This document shows, in pieces, positions 8,832 to 17,725 of a stretch of 64,000 nucleotides of DNA. The position numbers and the translations under genes are program-made. Under the pieces are notes generated by a model. The model was not told where the DNA came from, made no database searches, and saw only the letters and a list, made by a program, of their open reading frames with translations. How positions within the stretch are numbered: position 1 is the stretch's first letter; each line of letters begins with the position of its first letter. Source of the stretch: Chitinophaga varians (GTDB taxonomy: Bacteria > Bacteroidota > Bacteroidia > Chitinophagales > Chitinophagaceae); assembly GCF_014529945.1 (NCBI RefSeq), contig NZ_JACVFB010000005.1, positions 558,001 through 622,000 on the forward strand, in the 5' to 3' direction.

Positions 8832-11800
8832 ATGAAAAGGAAATCTACAGTCTCGGACCATCGGGTCCGCAGCGGCGGGCTTGCCATGTCAGGGATGAAA
8901 CGCTTCCTGTTGCTGGGGTGCTGCCTGCTCCCCGCCACCATCGGTTTCGGCCGGCAAAACAGCCTGAACGAAAAAGTGAAACTGGACATGTCCAACGCTT
9001 CTTTGTCACAGGTGCTAAAAGCATTAAGCAACCAAAGCAGCTTCACTTTTAACTATGTCAAACAGGATTTTGACAACATCATCATCCGCGATTTCAAAGC
9101 CAATAACATTACCCTGAATGAAGCACTGCACCAGCTTCAGGATCAGTCAGGCATTGAATACAGCGTGAATGATAAAGCTATTCTGCTGCGTAAAACACAA
9201 CAGCAGGACGCCCCGCAGAGCGGCAAACAGATTGTAGCCCGCCGTATCTCCGGCCGTGTAACGACTGAAAACAACGAACCTATCCCCGGTGTGACCGTAT
9301 GGGTGAAAGGCACTAAAAACAGGGCCATCACCGATCCTGAAGGACGATATGAAATCACCATCGATACAGAAAACCCGATCATCAGCTTCAGCTATGTAGG
9401 TTATCAGACCACAGAGCTCACGCCCGGCAGCGGTAACACGCTCAACCTCGTGATGAAAAACGGGAACACGGCGCTGGATGAAGTGGTGGTCATCGGTTAC
9501 GGTACCGCTAAAAAAAGTGACCTCTCCGCCGCTGTGGCAACAGTGCCGGACATGAAACAAATCAAGGAACGCCCGGTAATGGACGTGGCCAATATGATCC
9601 AGGGTAAAGTACCCGGTATCACCGTTGTCAGCAATGGTGGCCATACCAAAGATGCCAACAGTGTGGTGATCCGTGGCGTAGGCTCCCGTGGCAAAGAAAG
9701 CGTGTTATACGTAGTAGACGGAGTGCCTAATGCTCCTTACAACCCGGCCGATGTGGAATCCATCACCGTACTGAAAGATGCGGCATCTTCCGCTATCTAT
9801 GGTGCTTTCGCCGGCGCCGCAGGTGTTATCCTCATTACTACCCGTCAGGCTACCAAAGGGGTGCCGCAGGTGCAATACACCGGTTTCGTAGGTGCTAAAC
9901 AGGCCTGGCGTACGCTCCAGTCCCTGAGCGCCGAAGATGAAGCGAAAGTATCTAACCTGGCTTACAAAAATGCGGGCAAACCACCGTTGCCAGGATGGGA
10001 CGCTTCTCTCAATCCCTATGCACAGGTAACCCGTACCAACTGGATGAAGGAGATATTCCGCACCGGCATGATACAACGCCACAACGTAAGCCTGAATGCA
10101 GGATCAGAGAAATTCTCCACCCTGTTGCAGGCACGTTACGAAAATGAAGAAGGAACACTGCTCAATACCTACAACAAGAACATTTCCCTTCGCTTCAACG
10201 CTAACTATGAGTTGTCGAAGAACGTAAAACTGCGGCAGGACATCTTCTGGAACAACAACGATAACCGCGATGCGGAAACTTCCAGCGGTTATACCGGCGT
10301 TATCCTTTCCGCTATCTACATGCCCCGCTCTGCTACCCCTTATTATGCTGATGGCTCCTTCGGCGGCGTAGGCCCTGCCGATTCCAAATACCTCGGTGTC
10401 CATGGCGACGTGGTGAACCCTGTTGCTGCCCTGCTGCGTAACCAGCCTTTCAACAAAAAGAGCGATCTGCAGTCAGTGACGGAACTGACTGTCTCCGACA
10501 TCATCCCCGGCCTTACTTATTTAACCCGCTTCTCTTATCGTCAAACCAATGCTTTCTGGAAGAATTTTGAACCCAGAAGACTGGAGCCAGGTAAAGCCAA
10601 CGCGCAAAATAAATTGTCTTACTCTACAGACAGAGATTACAACTGGCTGTGGGAAAATACGCTCAACTACAACAAGATCCTGAAGAGACACAACATCGGC
10701 GCTATGCTGTCCATGACAGGACAGGAGGCTGGTAACCGCAACTTCGCGATTGCTGCCAGAGGTTTTGAAAACGAATCTGACTGGGCCCGTTTTATGTCAC
10801 TGGCGTCTGTATTTGACCAGGACCGTCCAACAGATGGTGAATGGAAAGACAGAAACGTTTCTTACGTGGGAAGAGTTTCCTATAGCTGGGCCGATCGTTA
10901 TTTCCTGACCGGTAGCTACCGTTATGATATCGCCGGCAGGCTGCCTTCCGGTTTCCGCGATAAAGGTTTCCCTGGTGTGACCGCCGCGTGGAAAGTAAGC
11001 TCTGAGCCGTTCTTCCGGGTACCGGCTGTTGACCTGCTGAAAATCAGGGCCAGCTGGGGCCGTATCGGTAACATCGCTTCTGTGGACCGCTACTATGGTT
11101 ATCCGCTCCTGGCCAACGACTACACCTACCAGGTGGGTAATGGTGCACCACTGTCCAATGCGCTGTTTATCGATAAACGATTTAACCCTACCCTTACCTG
11201 GGAAACATCTCAGCAAACAGACATCGGTATCGATATCGCGCTGCTGAAACAACGCCTGACAATAACAGCTGATTATTTCGACAAGCAGACCTACAACCTG
11301 ATCAAACAACAGGATACTTACTGGCCTAAAACCTTTGGCCTTACCGCTCCGTTGATCAACCAGGGTAAAATCGGCAACAAAGGTATCGAAGTAGCGGTGG
11401 GCTGGCAGGATAAAATCGGTCAGGTAGGTTATAACCTGAGCGCTAACATGGCCACCCTGAAAAACCGTGTGCTGGAAATCGACGAGAACCCTAATTCTGT
11501 ATGGACGCACAGCGACAACTGGAGAACAGTGCTGACCCCTTACCGTTCCAAAGTAGGACAGCCTTATTATTCTTATTGGCTGATACAGTCTGCCGGTATC
11601 TTCCAGTCAGACGCAGAAGCCAATGCTTATCAGAAAAACGGACAGAAGATCCAGCCTAATGCCAAAGCCGGTGACCTGAAATTCATCGACGAGAATGGCG
11701 ACGGTAAAATCGATGATGCTGACCGTGTATACATGGGTGCTGCTTTCCCGAAACTGACTTATGGTTTCACTGCCAGCTTCACCTGGAAAAACTTTGATCT

Positions 11801-12221
11801 GAGCCTGTTCCTGCAGGGTGTGGGTGGTGTGAAGCTGTTCAACGCTTTCAAACAATCTACCCTGAACGGTGCAGAACAAGGATACAACCGCTGGGACAAA
11901 ATCCTGGACGCCTGGTCTCCTGAAAATACCGGTTCCAATATCCCCCGTATTTCTGCGGATGATACCAACAAAAACTTCCAGACGGCTTCTGATTGGTACC
12001 TTGAAAATGGTAACTACCTGCGCCTGAAAAACCTGCTGATCGGTTACACCTTCAGCAAGATGCGCTGGAACAACGGTCTGCGTGTATACTTCAGCGGTGA
12101 CAACCTGCTCACCTTCACCAAATACACCGGTATGGACCCTGAAGTGGGCGGTATCGGTCTTGATGGCGGACAGTTCCCTGTTTCCCGCACCTATTCCCTG
12201 GGCCTTAATGTTAAATTCTGA
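8832..12221 (+). CDS. SusC/RagA-family TonB-dependent transporter with STN signalling domain
   Basis: The 1129-residue protein has a signal peptide; M22 (at 8895) is a plausible alternative start because it places the hydrophobic core at once after two basic residues. An STN domain (about 50-118) is followed by a carboxypeptidase-like domain (about 135-225), a plug with ALDEVVVIGYGTAKKSD, VVIRGVGSRG and VLYVVDGVPN, and a barrel ending in LGLNVKF. The STN domain fits signalling to the upstream FecR/sigma pair. Its SusD partner begins 14 bases downstream. The substrate is unknown and no degradative enzyme is in the operon. Confidence 0.96.
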   Translation: MKRKSTVSDHRVRSGGLAMSGMKRFLLLGCCLLPATIGFGRQNSLNEKVKLDMSNASLSQVLKALSNQSSFTFNYVKQDFDNIIIRDFKANNITLNEALHQLQDQSGIEYSVNDKAILLRKTQQQDAPQSGKQIVARRISGRVTTENNEPIPGVTVWVKGTKNRAITDPEGRYEITIDTENPIISFSYVGYQTTELTPGSGNTLNLVMKNGNTALDEVVVIGYGTAKKSDLSAAVATVPDMKQIKERPVMDVANMIQGKVPGITVVSNGGHTKDANSVVIRGVGSRGKESVLYVVDGVPNAPYNPADVESITVLKDAASSAIYGAFAGAAGVILITTRQATKGVPQVQYTGFVGAKQAWRTLQSLSAEDEAKVSNLAYKNAGKPPLPGWDASLNPYAQVTRTNWMKEIFRTGMIQRHNVSLNAGSEKFSTLLQARYENEEGTLLNTYNKNISLRFNANYELSKNVKLRQDIFWNNNDNRDAETSSGYTGVILSAIYMPRSATPYYADGSFGGVGPADSKYLGVHGDVVNPVAALLRNQPFNKKSDLQSVTELTVSDIIPGLTYLTRFSYRQTNAFWKNFEPRRLEPGKANAQNKLSYSTDRDYNWLWENTLNYNKILKRHNIGAMLSMTGQEAGNRNFAIAARGFENESDWARFMSLASVFDQDRPTDGEWKDRNVSYVGRVSYSWADRYFLTGSYRYDIAGRLPSGFRDKGFPGVTAAWKVSSEPFFRVPAVDLLKIRASWGRIGNIASVDRYYGYPLLANDYTYQVGNGAPLSNALFIDKRFNPTLTWETSQQTDIGIDIALLKQRLTITADYFDKQTYNLIKQQDTYWPKTFGLTAPLINQGKIGNKGIEVAVGWQDKIGQVGYNLSANMATLKNRVLEIDENPNSVWTHSDNWRTVLTPYRSKVGQPYYSYWLIQSAGIFQSDAEANAYQKNGQKIQPNAKAGDLKFIDENGDGKIDDADRVYMGAAFPKLTYGFTASFTWKNFDLSLFLQGVGGVKLFNAFKQSTLNGAEQGYNRWDKILDAWSPENTGSNIPRISADDTNKNFQTASDWYLENGNYLRLKNLLIGYTFSKMRWNNGLRVYFSGDNLLTFTKYTGMDPEVGGIGLDGGQFPVSRTYSLGLNVKF

Positions 12222-12235
12222 TCAAACTGACAATC

Positions 12236-13834
12236 ATGAAAAAGAAATATATCTATATACCCGCACTGATGGCGCTGATGGCCGGTTGGAGTTCGTGCGC
12301 CGATAAATGGGTAGACACTAAACCCAATGGTTCGCCTTCCACCGCTTTTTTCTGGCAGAGCGATAACGACCTGCGTAAAGCTACCGCCGCCATGTATGTG
12401 GAAATGAAAGATGAATATACCTGGGGCCGTGACCTGTTCTGGGTGCAGGATGCCAGCGATGACCTGATCGTAGGGCGTACCAAGGCTGATGGTGAAAACA
12501 TCAAGAACTTCATTCCCAGTGGTCGGGAAGGTTATCTGACCAATGGTTGGGAGAAGTTGTACAATATGATCAACAGGGCTAATCAGGCGATTGAAAATAT
12601 TCCGAAGGCGGTGAACGTATCGGAAGAGGTACGTAAACAATCCCTGGGAGAAGCTTATTTCATGCGTGGTTTCGCGCATTTCTGGGTAGCCTACATCTAT
12701 GGCCACAAAGATCAGGGTGTTCCATTTGACGGCCCTGAGAATCCTGAATATGGCAAACGTATACCACCACAGCTGCCTTCAGTAACGGACAATTATACGC
12801 AGATCATCAGCGACCTGCAAAAAGCCGCTGACATGCTGCCGCTGTTCGAAACGTATAAAGACGGCGATAAAGGCCGTGCGCACAAAGCTGCAGCATGGGG
12901 TTATATGGTGAAAGTATATGCTTACTGGGCACAGTATGATAAAACCAAATGGCAACTGGTGCCGGCATTGTGCGATAAAATCCGCGATGAAGGCCATCGT
13001 GCACTCATCAGCGGACAAGCCAGCAGCCGCGAAAACTACCAGGCTGTTTTCCGTGTGGCCAACAACTGGTCATCTGAATATATCTGGTCTGTTAACTCCA
13101 GCATCCAGGGTGGTTCTGAGTTTCCCGGTGTAGTACTGGAAAATAAAGGATGGACCAAATACAATGGATGGGGTTACTTCCAGCCAACAGAAGAGCTGTA
13201 TGAAGAATATGAAGCCAACGACCCGCGCAGGGAAGTAACGATTCTGAAGTTTGGTGATCCGTTCGTGTATATCGGTCAGGCGAGACAATATTTCTCTACC
13301 AACAGTCTGTCCGGTTTCCAGATCAATAAATATATGGAGCCCTACAGCTACGGTTCCAACGGTGACATGGCCAGCAACGTTTTCGCCAGCTCTAACCCGG
13401 ACTATCCTACTACGGCGCTTAACCTGCCGCTGATGCGTTATGCGGAGATACTGCTGTTTAAAGCGGAAGCCATGATACAGCTGGGCCGCAATGGTGAAGC
13501 CGCAGCGCCGCTTAACGAAGTAAGGGCGCGGGTGGGGCTGACACCGGTAACCAATCCTACCATCGCTGATCTGAAACATGAGCGTCGGGTGGAACTGGCC
13601 TGTGAGTGGACAGATCGTTTCCATGACCTGAAAAGATGGGGCGATTATGACAAGATCAACGCACCGCTGCATGGCCGTATCCATGCTAACCGCCAGGACC
13701 CTGCTTCTCCCTATACCATCAAAGAGGTTTGGCCAGCGCGTAATTTTAATCCGGCCAAACATATGGCATGGCCTATCAGCCCGGATGAGATTGCCCGTAC
13801 CAACGGCCTCTACAAACAAACACCCGGCTGGTAA
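12236..13834 (+). CDS. SusD/RagB-family substrate-binding lipoprotein
   Basis: The 532-residue protein has a lipoprotein signal peptide with lipobox GWSSC (Cys21). TPR-like SusD helices are seen in AYFMRGFAHFWVAYIYG and in the C-terminal block LMRYAEILLFKAEAMIQLG, followed by LKHERRVELACEWTDRFHDLKRWG, the most conserved region of the family. It sits 14 bases after its SusC and is the last gene of the operon, closed by the terminator at 13862. Confidence 0.95.
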   Translation: MKKKYIYIPALMALMAGWSSCADKWVDTKPNGSPSTAFFWQSDNDLRKATAAMYVEMKDEYTWGRDLFWVQDASDDLIVGRTKADGENIKNFIPSGREGYLTNGWEKLYNMINRANQAIENIPKAVNVSEEVRKQSLGEAYFMRGFAHFWVAYIYGHKDQGVPFDGPENPEYGKRIPPQLPSVTDNYTQIISDLQKAADMLPLFETYKDGDKGRAHKAAAWGYMVKVYAYWAQYDKTKWQLVPALCDKIRDEGHRALISGQASSRENYQAVFRVANNWSSEYIWSVNSSIQGGSEFPGVVLENKGWTKYNGWGYFQPTEELYEEYEANDPRREVTILKFGDPFVYIGQARQYFSTNSLSGFQINKYMEPYSYGSNGDMASNVFASSNPDYPTTALNLPLMRYAEILLFKAEAMIQLGRNGEAAAPLNEVRARVGLTPVTNPTIADLKHERRVELACEWTDRFHDLKRWGDYDKINAPLHGRIHANRQDPASPYTIKEVWPARNFNPAKHMAWPISPDEIARTNGLYKQTPGW

Positions 13835-13861
13835 TCTTCCGGTTACGAAGTCATGATAACA

Positions 13862-13908
13862 AACAGCGGAATTTTTCCTGTTACCGGAAAAATTCCGCTG
13901 TTGTTTTT
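13862..13908 (+). terminator. Strong Rho-independent terminator after the SusCD operon
   Basis: A perfect 17-bp stem (13862-13878 with 13886-13902) encloses a 7-base loop and runs into GTTTTT. It starts 27 bases after the SusD stop codon. Confidence 0.9.
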
Positions 13909-13947
13909 ACAGGTTACCTATCTTTAGGTACAACCTGATCTGTTACT

Positions 13948-14433
13948 ATGCTATTCTTTTTATTACTGATAACGGCCGTTACGGCGGCGTTGATGGGAGG
14001 CCTGTTCTACGCCTACTCCTATTCTGTCAATCCCGGCCTGGGCCGTTTGTCGGATGCTGCTTATCTGGCAGCCATGCAGTCTATCAACCGGGCGATCCTC
14101 AATCCGGTATTTTTTGTCGGATTTATGGGGCCTGTTTTTTTGCTTCCGCTCAGCAGCTGGCTGATGTACCGCGAGGGAATGCCGCCAGCGGGGGGATGGT
14201 TGCTGGCAGCTGCCCTCACTTACATAGTGGGTGTTTTTGGCGTTACTGCAGGTGGCAATGTGCCGTTGAATAATGCGCTCGACAAGGTGTCGTTGCAGGA
14301 CGACAGTGAGGCACTGGCCGCGCACCGTGCGCGTTTTGAACGGCCCTGGAACAGGTTGAACGCCATTCGTACCGCAGCAGCCATTGCTACGGTGACGATG
14401 GTCATCATCGCCTGCCTGAAGTCATCAGTTTAA
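13948..14433 (+). CDS. DUF1772-family integral membrane protein
   Basis: The 161-residue protein has four predicted membrane helices (about 2-24, 50-72, 83-102 and 140-158). The loop sequence between helices 3 and 4, GGNVPLNNALDKV, followed by the FERPWNRLNAIRT segment before the last helix, is typical of DUF1772, the anthrone-oxygenase-like family. The biochemical role in bacteria is unclear. The gene is monocistronic, lying between two strong terminators. Confidence 0.85.
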   Translation: MLFFLLLITAVTAALMGGLFYAYSYSVNPGLGRLSDAAYLAAMQSINRAILNPVFFVGFMGPVFLLPLSSWLMYREGMPPAGGWLLAAALTYIVGVFGVTAGGNVPLNNALDKVSLQDDSEALAAHRARFERPWNRLNAIRTAAAIATVTMVIIACLKSSV

Positions 14434-14454
14434 CATGACGTTCTTCATAGATGT

Positions 14455-14485
14455 AGCCGGGCGCAGTAATACGCCCGGCTTTTTT
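14455..14485 (+). terminator. Rho-independent terminator after the DUF1772 gene
   Basis: A perfect 9-bp GC-rich stem (14455-14463 with 14472-14480) with an 8-base loop is followed by a run of six T. Confidence 0.9.
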
Positions 14486-14529
14486 GCTGACGTTGCAGTT
14501 GCTCGTCGCTGTGCTGATATAAGTGGATG

Positions 14530-15633
14530 TTAGTTTTTACGGAGATAACCAAACAAACCATGTGACTCGTCATCAGGACCTGCAGTGAAGAACAGCTGAT
14601 TCGGGGCTGAAGGCACATTGCTTTCCAGTGCCCATAAGCCATCTATGATAACCGGACCATTACCTTTCTGCAACTGTCCGAGATAAGTTCCTTTTTCACT
14701 ATATGCGTTGATATGCCCGTCGCCGAAATTGCCGATGAGGATCACGCCATCTTCCATACCGGAGCAGCCCTGTGTGATGCCCCATGGTGAATTGAGTGTG
14801 CCTTGTGTGGCAAACCTTCTGATAAGGGTGCCATTAGGTCTGAAGAGGTCTACATATCCATTGCCTGGGCCTTTTTGATCGTCTTTCCCGCCAGGCGCTT
14901 GTTTGGCATAGGTAACAAAAAGAACACCTTCTATATTCCGGATATTGAACGGCGCAAAGCCTGCCGGGATAGCCGGATCATGGAATGGTTTGGTGGAAAC
15001 GTAGTGATAGGCGGAGTCAAATACATCGATGGTGCCATTGTGGAAATTGGTGGCATAAATGTAGTTTTTGCCACTGTCGCTGGCCAGTGCAATGCCTTTG
15101 TAAACAGCATTGAAAGAGGAGCGGTTGGCCTCAATCACACCCGTGTTGCCTGATGTCCAGGATACAATGGTGCCGTCTTCTGTAGCAAAAATAAAGTGAG
15201 CGCCCTTGAAGCTGGTGGTACTGTTGAACACCTGTCCGGTAGGAGTGCCGGGGTCTTTACCTCCTGGTGAAGGGATGGTTACGGGCGGTCTCAGGGTGAC
15301 ACCGTTTTTGTCATAGATCACGCTGGAGCCGTCACCATTGGAGGAAATCCAGAAGGCCCCTGTAGGCCCTACGGCAATGCCCCAGGCATTCAACAGATGC
15401 GGATCAATGAGGGATGCATTGAAACCGAGGGTGTCAGCTACCAGATTGGTTTGTTTGTAAGTTTTGCCCAGACAGTCACACTGGTCACAGGCATGGAAAG
15501 GGTCATTCTTATGGCAGCTGGTTACCGCCAACATAAAAGTGATGACCGTCATCGCGATGCCGGCTCGAATAAATTTGGGGGGCGTTCCGACAGGCTTTGA
15601 TACTGCCGGCATTTTTTTAAACAATGCGCTCAT
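14530..15633 (-). CDS. TIGR03118-family lipoprotein (NHL-like propeller)
   Basis: The 367-residue protein has a membrane-spanning signal region around residues 23-40 and a lipobox-like VTSC (about Cys40). The mature part begins with a CDQCDC cluster and continues with TNLVADTLG, LLNAWGIAVGPTGAFWIS and SPWGITQGCSGMEDGVILIGNFGDGHINAY, the signature blocks of TIGR03118, a beta-propeller family of unknown function. The start may be further in (M28) since the N-terminus before the hydrophobic stretch is long. It is convergent with the DUF1772 gene. Confidence 0.85.
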   Translation of the reverse strand: MSALFKKMPAVSKPVGTPPKFIRAGIAMTVITFMLAVTSCHKNDPFHACDQCDCLGKTYKQTNLVADTLGFNASLIDPHLLNAWGIAVGPTGAFWISSNGDGSSVIYDKNGVTLRPPVTIPSPGGKDPGTPTGQVFNSTTSFKGAHFIFATEDGTIVSWTSGNTGVIEANRSSFNAVYKGIALASDSGKNYIYATNFHNGTIDVFDSAYHYVSTKPFHDPAIPAGFAPFNIRNIEGVLFVTYAKQAPGGKDDQKGPGNGYVDLFRPNGTLIRRFATQGTLNSPWGITQGCSGMEDGVILIGNFGDGHINAYSEKGTYLGQLQKGNGPVIIDGLWALESNVPSAPNQLFFTAGPDDESHGLFGYLRKN

Positions 15634-15962
15634 GTTGATACATTTTAAAATGTGAAAGATAATAGTATAGGTGAAGCGCTGTCATGCGACAACCTTCGGT
15701 GAAAAGGGGTTTCTGCCAGTCTTAGTAATCATCAATACCAAACACGATGAACACGATTTCTCTTTGGGGTGATTTTTTTTCAGGAGGTGAGATGAATAAA
15801 TAAGGATTAACCAGCAGGAAATGTTGTGCGAATGTTAAAAAAAATATTGTGGTGGCTGGGTGCGGTTACATGCAACATTCGATTGTTTTTACCACGCATA
15901 GATTATATTTGATGAATCTGCCTGGACTTCCGAAATTTCATCGTAACAAACTGTTGAGCCTT
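15634..15962. other. Intergenic region between divergent genes (329 bases)
   Basis: No ORF or stable hairpin is apparent. It is AT-rich and contains the promoter at 15883-15911 for the ricin-like gene. Upstream sequence of the minus-strand TIGR03118 gene shows only an imperfect -7 (TATCTTTC). Confidence 0.5.
15883..15911 (+). promoter_or_regulatory. Bacteroidota-type promoter for the ricin-like gene
   Basis: TTG at 15883-15885 and TATATTTG at 15904-15911 are separated by 18 bases, a full match to the TTG/TAnnTTTG consensus. The implied start of transcription leaves a leader of about 45 bases before the ATG at 15963, supporting that start. Confidence 0.65.
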
Positions 15963-16460
15963 ATGAAACCAATGTTGCTTTTTCTTTTGATGACCACCGT
16001 CACTAATACTGTTTTTTCTCAGCACATTTCCGGGACGTATGCTATCTGTAATGTGCAAACCGGCATCCTGCTGCGCATCAAAGATGCTGATACCCGCAAT
16101 GGTACGCCCATTGTAGCGTATTCGCCGGTCAACTGGAAATGTGTGACCTGGGATTTTAAACAGGTGGCAGACAATACATATCAGCTGGTGAACCTGTACT
16201 CCGGCAAAACATTGCAGCCGCAGGTTACAGCAGCGGGAACAACACTGGAAGAGCAACCCTTGGAGAGCGGCAAAGACACGCAGCAATATGAATTTCTTCC
16301 CGCCGGTAAAGACCAGTATCTGGTGCGACTAAAAGGAACAACACTTTATCTGACGCCCGCCGATGACAAAGGAGCGGTGAACGCCCCTGTGGTACTGGCG
16401 CCTGCCAATAATACCGCATTACAACACTGGACATTGAAGGAACAACATCCTGCTATGTAA
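15963..16460 (+). CDS. Secreted ricin-type beta-trefoil lectin-like protein
   Basis: I start the gene at 15963, where a good signal peptide begins (MKPMLLFLLM...VFSQ); the ORF is open upstream to 15849, but that part overlaps the promoter. The mature protein (about 145 residues) shows repeated ricin-like units such as YQLVNLYSGKTLQPQ and QHWTLKEQ, with Q-W type core residues, consistent with one RICIN domain. Such domains bind sugars. No catalytic domain is fused. Confidence 0.75.
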   Translation: MKPMLLFLLMTTVTNTVFSQHISGTYAICNVQTGILLRIKDADTRNGTPIVAYSPVNWKCVTWDFKQVADNTYQLVNLYSGKTLQPQVTAAGTTLEEQPLESGKDTQQYEFLPAGKDQYLVRLKGTTLYLTPADDKGAVNAPVVLAPANNTALQHWTLKEQHPAM

Positions 16461-16513
16461 CAAAAAATAATTTTTCGTTGTTGATTGTTTACCCACTAAA
16501 ATGCCGTTGTCTT

Positions 16514-17482
16514 ATGATCTTTGTTGAAAGCGAATTTGCGCCACTGCGCACCGTCGTACTGGCCGAATCAGAATTTGGTATGCCTAAGGTGCAGCGGGAA
16601 GAAGACCTGAAATTCCTGACGCCGGAAGCACGCGCCGACCTGCACACTAAAACAGGTATGGACTACGGTGACGCCTATCCGGAGAATCAACAGGCCTGGA
16701 TAAAAGAACGCGAGTCTTTTAAAACGGTACTGCTCAAACATGGTGTGGAAGTGCTGCGTCCACGGCGCCTCACCGCCGCGGAGAAAAAGGCCGGTGGTGA
16801 TGACGGCTACGCTAATTTTTTCTCCCGGGACCCTTTCTTTACGGTCGGTAATCTGGTGATAGAAGGGTCCATGCGTTTGCTGCACCGCCGTATGGAAGTA
16901 CTGCCCATGCGCGACATAATGCAGGAACGGGTGTATCCGGAAGATAGTATCTACGTGGCAGCACCACGTGCAGCAGTAGCATCTCCCGATGATGCGACGC
17001 ACGGCCCAGGCCCTTTCATTGAAGGTGGCGATGTGTTGGTGCTGGACAAACATATTTTTGTTGGCAGCTCCGGGCTTGCCTCCAATGCGCTGGGCGCCCG
17101 GTGGCTGGAAAAGCTGCTACGCCCCCACGGGTATACACTGGAGATCGTGCGGCTGCAACCTGATATCCTGCATCTGGACTGTGCCCTTGGCCTTATCAGA
17201 GATGGACTGATGGTAGTATGTGCAGCTGCCTTCAAAGATGGCATCCCTGATAAACTACGCTCGTGGGACCGTATCGATGTGACTTATAAAGAAACCACCA
17301 ACCTGGCTACGAACGGACTGCCGCTTAGCCCGGAGGTATATGTGACCGATCCGGTGTTCCGGCATATCGGCGACCGGATAGCCAGCCGCGGTGTAGCGGT
17401 GGAATATGTGGATTTCCATATCACCCGCAGCCTCGGTGGCTCTTTCCGTTGCAGTACCCAACCGCTGTTACGCAAAAGCTGA
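16514..17482 (+). CDS. Amidinotransferase/arginine-deiminase superfamily enzyme
   Basis: The ATG at 16514 gives a 322-residue protein beginning directly with the beta-propeller strand; an upstream start at 16478 adds a poor 12-residue extension. The guanidino-modifying active-site set is present in order: FSRDP (about 103-107), EGGD (170-173), HLD (220-222) and the nucleophile Cys in FRCSTQPLLR (about 313). This matches arginine deiminase and dimethylarginine dimethylaminohydrolase-like enzymes, which act on guanidino groups through a Cys thiouronium intermediate. No arc-operon partners are nearby, so the exact substrate is open. Confidence 0.85.
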   Translation: MIFVESEFAPLRTVVLAESEFGMPKVQREEDLKFLTPEARADLHTKTGMDYGDAYPENQQAWIKERESFKTVLLKHGVEVLRPRRLTAAEKKAGGDDGYANFFSRDPFFTVGNLVIEGSMRLLHRRMEVLPMRDIMQERVYPEDSIYVAAPRAAVASPDDATHGPGPFIEGGDVLVLDKHIFVGSSGLASNALGARWLEKLLRPHGYTLEIVRLQPDILHLDCALGLIRDGLMVVCAAAFKDGIPDKLRSWDRIDVTYKETTNLATNGLPLSPEVYVTDPVFRHIGDRIASRGVAVEYVDFHITRSLGGSFRCSTQPLLRKS

Positions 17483-17598
17483 AGCAGACACAGCAAGAAG
17501 AAATCTATCCTTTCCCGTAAAAATACCTTTCTGAAAAAAGGCTTCCTGTGGTTGGAAATGTCCTGCCAGTGAAGTTTTTAACTATATTATCCCGCCTG

Positions 17599-17629
17599 TT
17601 GTGAATGTCTTTCCTGATCATTATATTTG
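17599..17629 (+). promoter_or_regulatory. Candidate promoter of the TPR histidine kinase gene
   Basis: TTG (17599-17601) is followed after 20 bases by TATATTTG (17622-17629), a perfect -7. The start codon is 96 bases further on. Confidence 0.5.
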
Positions 17630-17725
17630 GTAGAGAATGTTCGGAGGACTTACAGATTTTGTTACCCTGGTTTTATGAAGCATTGGACAGATGAACACTG
17701 TTTTTTGGTATAATAATTATTTTGA

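Noticed and set aside
10797..11510. 237-residue minus-strand ORF inside SusC at 8832
   Set aside because: The SusC barrel frame is clearly coding; the antisense product lacks any family match.
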